A DNA stretch of 64,000 bases from DASRDS01 sp035652495. Its GTDB lineage: Bacteria > Gemmatimonadota > Gemmatimonadetes > Gemmatimonadales > Gemmatimonadaceae. The notes below the pieces were generated by a model. That model made no database searches, had not been told where the DNA came from, and was given only the letters and a program-made list of their open reading frames with translations. This document shows, piece after piece, positions 60,762-64,000 of this stretch (position 1 is the first letter of the stretch; every line of letters starts with the position of its first letter). The stretch lies in NCBI GenBank assembly GCA_035652495.1, contig DASRDS010000261.1, positions 6,323 through 70,322 of the forward strand. The letters run 5' to 3'. The position numbers were made by a program, and so were the translations under genes.

Positions 60762-62541
60762 CAGAGCTCCTCACGCCGTAGAGTGCCGATACAGAGTCGG
60801 CCGCCATGATACGAAGGGCCGGGTCGGTGTTCAACGTCTCCACCGTCTCCGACCATTGCGCTGAGCGCTCCGGCGGATACGTGCGGCACAACGCGACGTA
60901 GTTGACCGGTAGCGTGCGCACGTACGCACCCGCGGCGCGTTGGTCGATCGCCCACCAGAAGTCCGTCCACCGCCCGTCATGAAAATCGTCGCCGATCGCG
61001 CGATACCCGCGCACCTCGAGCGCGTACTTGAGCGGAGATAAGTTGACGAGATAGATCGGACCGGGCTCCGGGATGTGCATCGTGATCTCGCGCATCACCG
61101 CGCCCTCGCATGAGCCGAGATCCGCGAGCGGGTCGCCGATCGGGATCGGGCGGGACCAATCGTTCTTGATGTACTGCAATGCGGCTGGCGTGGGGCCGAT
61201 GAGGAGCAGCACGGCCACAAGCGCGGCAACCCATGGTCGGGCACGCGCGAGCACCAGCCACAGCACGTACGCCGCCGCGATGACCGCGAGCGGCAAGAAC
61301 GTCGCATAGCGCAAGTGATATGAGGTCGCGAGCCAGACGATTGTGCCATACCATGCGGCGACGATCGGTACTCGGCGGATTGCCAATAGTGAGAATGGAA
61401 AGACGAGGATATAGCCGAGGAGTGGCCAGCCGCGGAGAGGGCCATCGTCTGTCGAACGCAAAGTGCGCACGGGCAGCGTCGCGAGCGCGGCCGGGGTCCA
61501 GCTCAGGCCCTTATGTAGATCCGCCGCCTGCGCCGCGCGATCCCAGTCGCTCCAGTACTTGGATGGATGCACGAGGAGCGGCGGCACCGGGTCGCCGCTG
61601 AGCGCGAGGTTGCGGGCGTACCAGGGCGCCGAGAATACCGCGAGCACGGCGACGTAGGTCGCGAGACGGCGCCCGCGATATTGCCATGCGGCGAGGCCGA
61701 TGAAAAGTGGCGCGAACAGGAGGGCCGTGATCTTCATCCCGACGAACATCGCCGCGCAGAGCGCACCGCCGCGGCGCGGCAGAGTGTAAACAGCGACCGT
61801 GAGCCAGAACATCAGCGGGACGTCGATCAACCCCGTGGTCAGGCCGTTCTGCACCAGCGGCGTGACGAAGAACGCGATCGCCGCCGGATAGCTGATCGTA
61901 CTCGGCACACTGAGACGCGTCAGCCAGCGGCGGACGCAGAGCGCGGAGAGACAACCGGTGAGCCACGTGAGCAAATGCACCAGCGCGTCCGAGTGCATCA
62001 TGAGCGCGACGCCCTGCACGATCTGCCAGTTGCACACATTGAGCGGATAACGCAGCGACGGATCGACGGTCAGTGTGCCCGCTTGTACCCACTGCTCCGC
62101 TTGCGCGAGATGATACGCGGTCTCGTCCCAGCGATACGGTGGCAAGAGCGCCGAGAACGAGCAGAGGGCGAAGAAGGCCCACAGCCATGGCTCTTCGCGC
62201 AGCGCCGCCAGGATGATCCGGCCTGGCCGCAGACGCCCGCGTGGCAATGCGACCACTATCACCGCAAAAACCGCAATGATCGGCAGTCGGTACGCGTGCA
62301 GCAACGCCAGGACGAACAACAGCGGTACCCAGAGCGCGATACCCGTCGCAAACGATGTGATGAGCGCATCCGTCGGCGACTCGGTATTCGATTCGGCATC
62401 TTCCGTGTCGACCAGCGCGCCGGCAGCCATCGCGACCCACACAACGATGCCCAGCAACAGCAGCGATTCGAGCCAGGCCAGATACACGGCCGGTCGAACG
62501 AAGTTGTTCCACGCGATAAAGTGGATGAAGCGGCCGATCAC
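60742..62541 (-). CDS. Multi-pass membrane protein, GT-C-like glycosyltransferase
   Basis: 599 residues from GTG 62541, which overlaps the FkbM stop (GTGA). About eleven membrane helices (for example LLLGIVVWVAMAAGALV, WVPLLFVLALLHAYRLPIIAVFAVIVVA by parts, RVPIVAAWYGTIVWLA). The first loop holds YRWDETAYHLAQAEQWVQAG, an Asp/Glu signature like those of GT-C enzymes, and LNVCNWQIVQGVAL after it. The final ~140 residues are soluble. It probably handles a lipid-linked sugar in the periplasm. Coupled to the FkbM gene before it and the small gene after it. Confidence 0.8.
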   Translation of the reverse strand: MIGRFIHFIAWNNFVRPAVYLAWLESLLLLGIVVWVAMAAGALVDTEDAESNTESPTDALITSFATGIALWVPLLFVLALLHAYRLPIIAVFAVIVVALPRGRLRPGRIILAALREEPWLWAFFALCSFSALLPPYRWDETAYHLAQAEQWVQAGTLTVDPSLRYPLNVCNWQIVQGVALMMHSDALVHLLTWLTGCLSALCVRRWLTRLSVPSTISYPAAIAFFVTPLVQNGLTTGLIDVPLMFWLTVAVYTLPRRGGALCAAMFVGMKITALLFAPLFIGLAAWQYRGRRLATYVAVLAVFSAPWYARNLALSGDPVPPLLVHPSKYWSDWDRAAQAADLHKGLSWTPAALATLPVRTLRSTDDGPLRGWPLLGYILVFPFSLLAIRRVPIVAAWYGTIVWLATSYHLRYATFLPLAVIAAAYVLWLVLARARPWVAALVAVLLLIGPTPAALQYIKNDWSRPIPIGDPLADLGSCEGAVMREITMHIPEPGPIYLVNLSPLKYALEVRGYRAIGDDFHDGRWTDFWWAIDQRAAGAYVRTLPVNYVALCRTYPPERSAQWSETVETLNTDPALRIMAADSVSALYGVRSSDGAHPK

Positions 62542-63455
62542 TCGGCCACCAAGAAATTGAACTGGCCGAGCTCCTGCGCCCGCGCAAAATCGTGGGTGCT
62601 GCTCAGCGCCACCAACCCATGCGAGGTGACATACGACACCCGGAGATCGAGCCCCAACACACGCTCGATGATGCGGTCATCCACGATCGCGTGACCGAGA
62701 AACTCCATCAACAGCGTGGGCCGGCCATGGGGCCGGCGCAGCGTGCGCTCGAAGCCATCGAGCACCTTCATCTCGTGCCCCTCGACGTCGATCTTGACCA
62801 ACGCCGTCGAGGCATCGATGCCCTCGCGCTCGAAGACGTCGTCCAGCGAGACGACCGGTACCTCGAACCGCTCGCGCACATCGCCGGAGGCGGTGCGGCC
62901 GGACTCCAGGGTGCTCTCTTGATCGTTCTGCCGAACGTAGAACATCAGGGTGCCCGGCTCCGCGCTCACCGCCACGCGGCGAACCTCGACCCGCTCGCTC
63001 CAGCCGTTGCGCGCGACATTGCGCTCGATGAGCGCGGCGAGTCGCGGCGTCGGTTCGTAGGCGATCACGCGGGCCCGCGGCGCATGCAACGCGGCGAGAT
63101 ACGTGAAGACACCGACGTTCGCGCCGATATCGATGATCGTGTGGGCATCGCGCGCGAGCGTCGTGAAGAGCTGCATGCTCGACCAGTCGCCGTGCTTGCT
63201 CAGGGGTTGCACGAGAAGACTCCGGCACCCTGGGAGTGACAGATCCAGCTCCAGACAACTGGCCGGCGCGGCGCCGAGGTCGACGGACGCCACGGTCGTA
63301 CGCCGCGGGCCGCCGGAGACGAGTTCTTCGACCGCCCGTATGGCGACGCTCCCGCCGAGGAGACGGCGTTGGCCCATCCGGGCCACGAGCGCAATCAGCG
63401 GCGGACCGAGTACGGTCGACCCGGTGCGGCGTAACGCGCGCGCGACGACCGACAT
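62538..63455 (-). CDS. FkbM-family methyltransferase
   Basis: 305 residues. SAM motif I TIIDIGANVGVFTYLAALHAP, then VIAYEPTPRLAALIERNVARNG, and the FkbM block ALVKIDVEGHEMKVLDGFE near the C-terminus. The N-terminal ~80 residues (RALRRTGSTVLGPPLIALVARMGQ) may interact with a membrane or substrate. A second FkbM enzyme near the one at 59061; they are not close copies. Coupled to the GT-C-like gene downstream, so a sugar O-methylation step of the same glycan is likely. Confidence 0.92.
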   Translation of the reverse strand: MSVVARALRRTGSTVLGPPLIALVARMGQRRLLGGSVAIRAVEELVSGGPRRTTVASVDLGAAPASCLELDLSLPGCRSLLVQPLSKHGDWSSMQLFTTLARDAHTIIDIGANVGVFTYLAALHAPRARVIAYEPTPRLAALIERNVARNGWSERVEVRRVAVSAEPGTLMFYVRQNDQESTLESGRTASGDVRERFEVPVVSLDDVFEREGIDASTALVKIDVEGHEMKVLDGFERTLRRPHGRPTLLMEFLGHAIVDDRIIERVLGLDLRVSYVTSHGLVALSSTHDFARAQELGQFNFLVAE

Positions 63456-63557
63456 GCGGCAAATCTACGGGTGTCCGGCCGCGAGCACGAGTATCGTCGC
63501 GGCCGGTGTCGTGGGCGCACGGTGTCACGAGCACGAATATCGCATGAGACCGAGGGC

Positions 63558-63791
63558 ATGCACGAGATCGGACCGTACACGATAGCGACCTGGATCTGCG
63601 TCATCCTCGTCGTGCTGGTGATCCTCGGCGTCTTACGCGCACTCGTGCGACCACTCGTCGCCGTCGCGCTCATCGCGATCATTCTCATCTTGCTGGGCGT
63701 GCTTCGCGAGGAATCGGTCGCTCGCTTCGCCCGCGAAACCGTCCACGCGATATACACTTTTATCGCCTCACTGTTTAGCGCGGCTCATTAA
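63558..63791 (+). CDS. Small membrane protein
   Basis: 77 residues from ATG 63558. One long or two short membrane helices (TWICVILVVLVILGVLRALVRP and LVAVALIAIILILLGVL, about residues 9-48), then a short soluble tail. Size and pattern resemble small inner-membrane proteins of unknown role. Divergent from the FkbM gene. Confidence 0.7.
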   Translation: MHEIGPYTIATWICVILVVLVILGVLRALVRPLVAVALIAIILILLGVLREESVARFARETVHAIYTFIASLFSAAH

Positions 63792-63830
63792 CGTTCGGAA
63801 CGGCACAGGTGTAGTGGGTATTTATCACAT

Positions 63831-64000
63831 ATGATAGGTACCGTTCACCTCCGCGTGGCGAACCTCCGTCGGGCGATCTCGTTTTACAAAGACCTCCTGG
63901 GATTCGTACAGATCGCGCCCGGCGTACTCGCCGCCACTGACCATGGTCCAGCGCTCCTCACCCTGACAGAGCTGCCGGGCGCGACCAAGCCCGGTCGCAC
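63831..64000 (+). CDS. Glyoxalase/VOC-family protein, 3' end missing
   Basis: ATG 63831; the first 56 residues are within the window. VHLRVANLRRAISFYKDLLG followed by F is the classic start of a vicinal-oxygen-chelate domain with its metal-site His (HLRV). Then ATDHGPALLTLTELPGA. Members include glyoxalase I, catechol dioxygenases and fosfomycin/bleomycin resistance proteins; the specific function cannot be read from this part. The resemblance to the CatE group (LTLTELPGA) is a weak hint at an extradiol dioxygenase. Confidence 0.85.
   Translation, partial: MIGTVHLRVANLRRAISFYKDLLGFVQIAPGVLAATDHGPALLTLTELPGATKPGR

Noticed and set aside
61567..62694. 375-codon plus-strand frame opposite the membrane glycosyltransferase
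   Set aside because: Antisense shadow with Arg/Gln/Asp-rich low-complexity sequence; the minus strand encodes a membrane protein with GT-C features.
1..64000. tRNA, rRNA, integrase, transposase or insertion sequences
   Set aside because: I looked for tRNA-like T-loops, DDE transposases and tyrosine-recombinase motifs while reading and found none I could support; a tRNA scan would be needed to exclude tRNAs.

Overview
The window is chromosomal-type bacterial DNA, GC-rich over most of its length, with a visibly more A/T-containing accessory block from about 19 to 41 kb. Hanks-type kinases, a SusC/SusD pair, FecI/FecR-type regulation, tetratricopeptide proteins and a Trb-type secretion locus together suggest a Gemmatimonadota-like organism. 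This is an inference from gene content; there is no rRNA or other marker gene to confirm it, and I saw no tRNA.

Left part (0-14 kb), signalling and defence: a truncated Ser/Thr kinase; a small cysteine-containing lipoprotein convergent with a TPR protein; a SIR2-like domain fused to a response-regulator receiver; then a same-strand defence run of Nudix hydrolase, a SRA/EVE/nuclease protein that looks modification-dependent, and a complete type I restriction-modification system (hsdM-hsdS-SIR2-hsdR) with a second SIR2-like gene embedded. From 14 to 19 kb there are regulators (a response regulator with Glu in place of the phospho-Asp, an ECF sigma factor) and a second small lipoprotein/TPR pair paralogous to the first.

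Middle part (21-41 kb), the most interesting region: a lasso-peptide locus. Three short precursor genes, too short for routine calling, carry the canonical leader YxxPxLxxxGxxxxxTx. Two lie in a tandem ~495-bp duplication at 21.4-22.3 kb; the third follows the biosynthetic genes at 33 kb. The machinery is B1 (PqqD-like), B2 (transglutaminase-like protease), C (asparagine-synthetase-like cyclase) and an ABC exporter. Between the two precursor sites lie a SusC-like TonB-dependent receptor, a SusD-like lipoprotein and an S9-family hydrolase resembling lasso-peptide isopeptidases, plus a soluble Hanks kinase. Together they suggest a make-export-recapture-linearise circuit. The three precursors share an unusually long Ser/Thr-rich tail ending in SASPDNT.

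Right part (41-64 kb): a response regulator, two XRE regulators with an array of ~120-bp tandem repeats, a nine-gene Trb/VirB-type type IV secretion locus (trbB-C-D-E-J-L-F-G-I, all minus strand) preceded by an ECF sigma/FecR pair, a serine-hydrolase-family lipoprotein that appears to lack its catalytic residues, a PAS-PAS histidine kinase, and a small glycan-type cluster (GT4 glycosyltransferase, two GT-C-like membrane proteins, two FkbM methyltransferases). The window ends in a partial glyoxalase/VOC gene. Two genes (trbG and the serine-hydrolase-like lipoprotein) show apparent one-base frame breaks inside their signal peptides.
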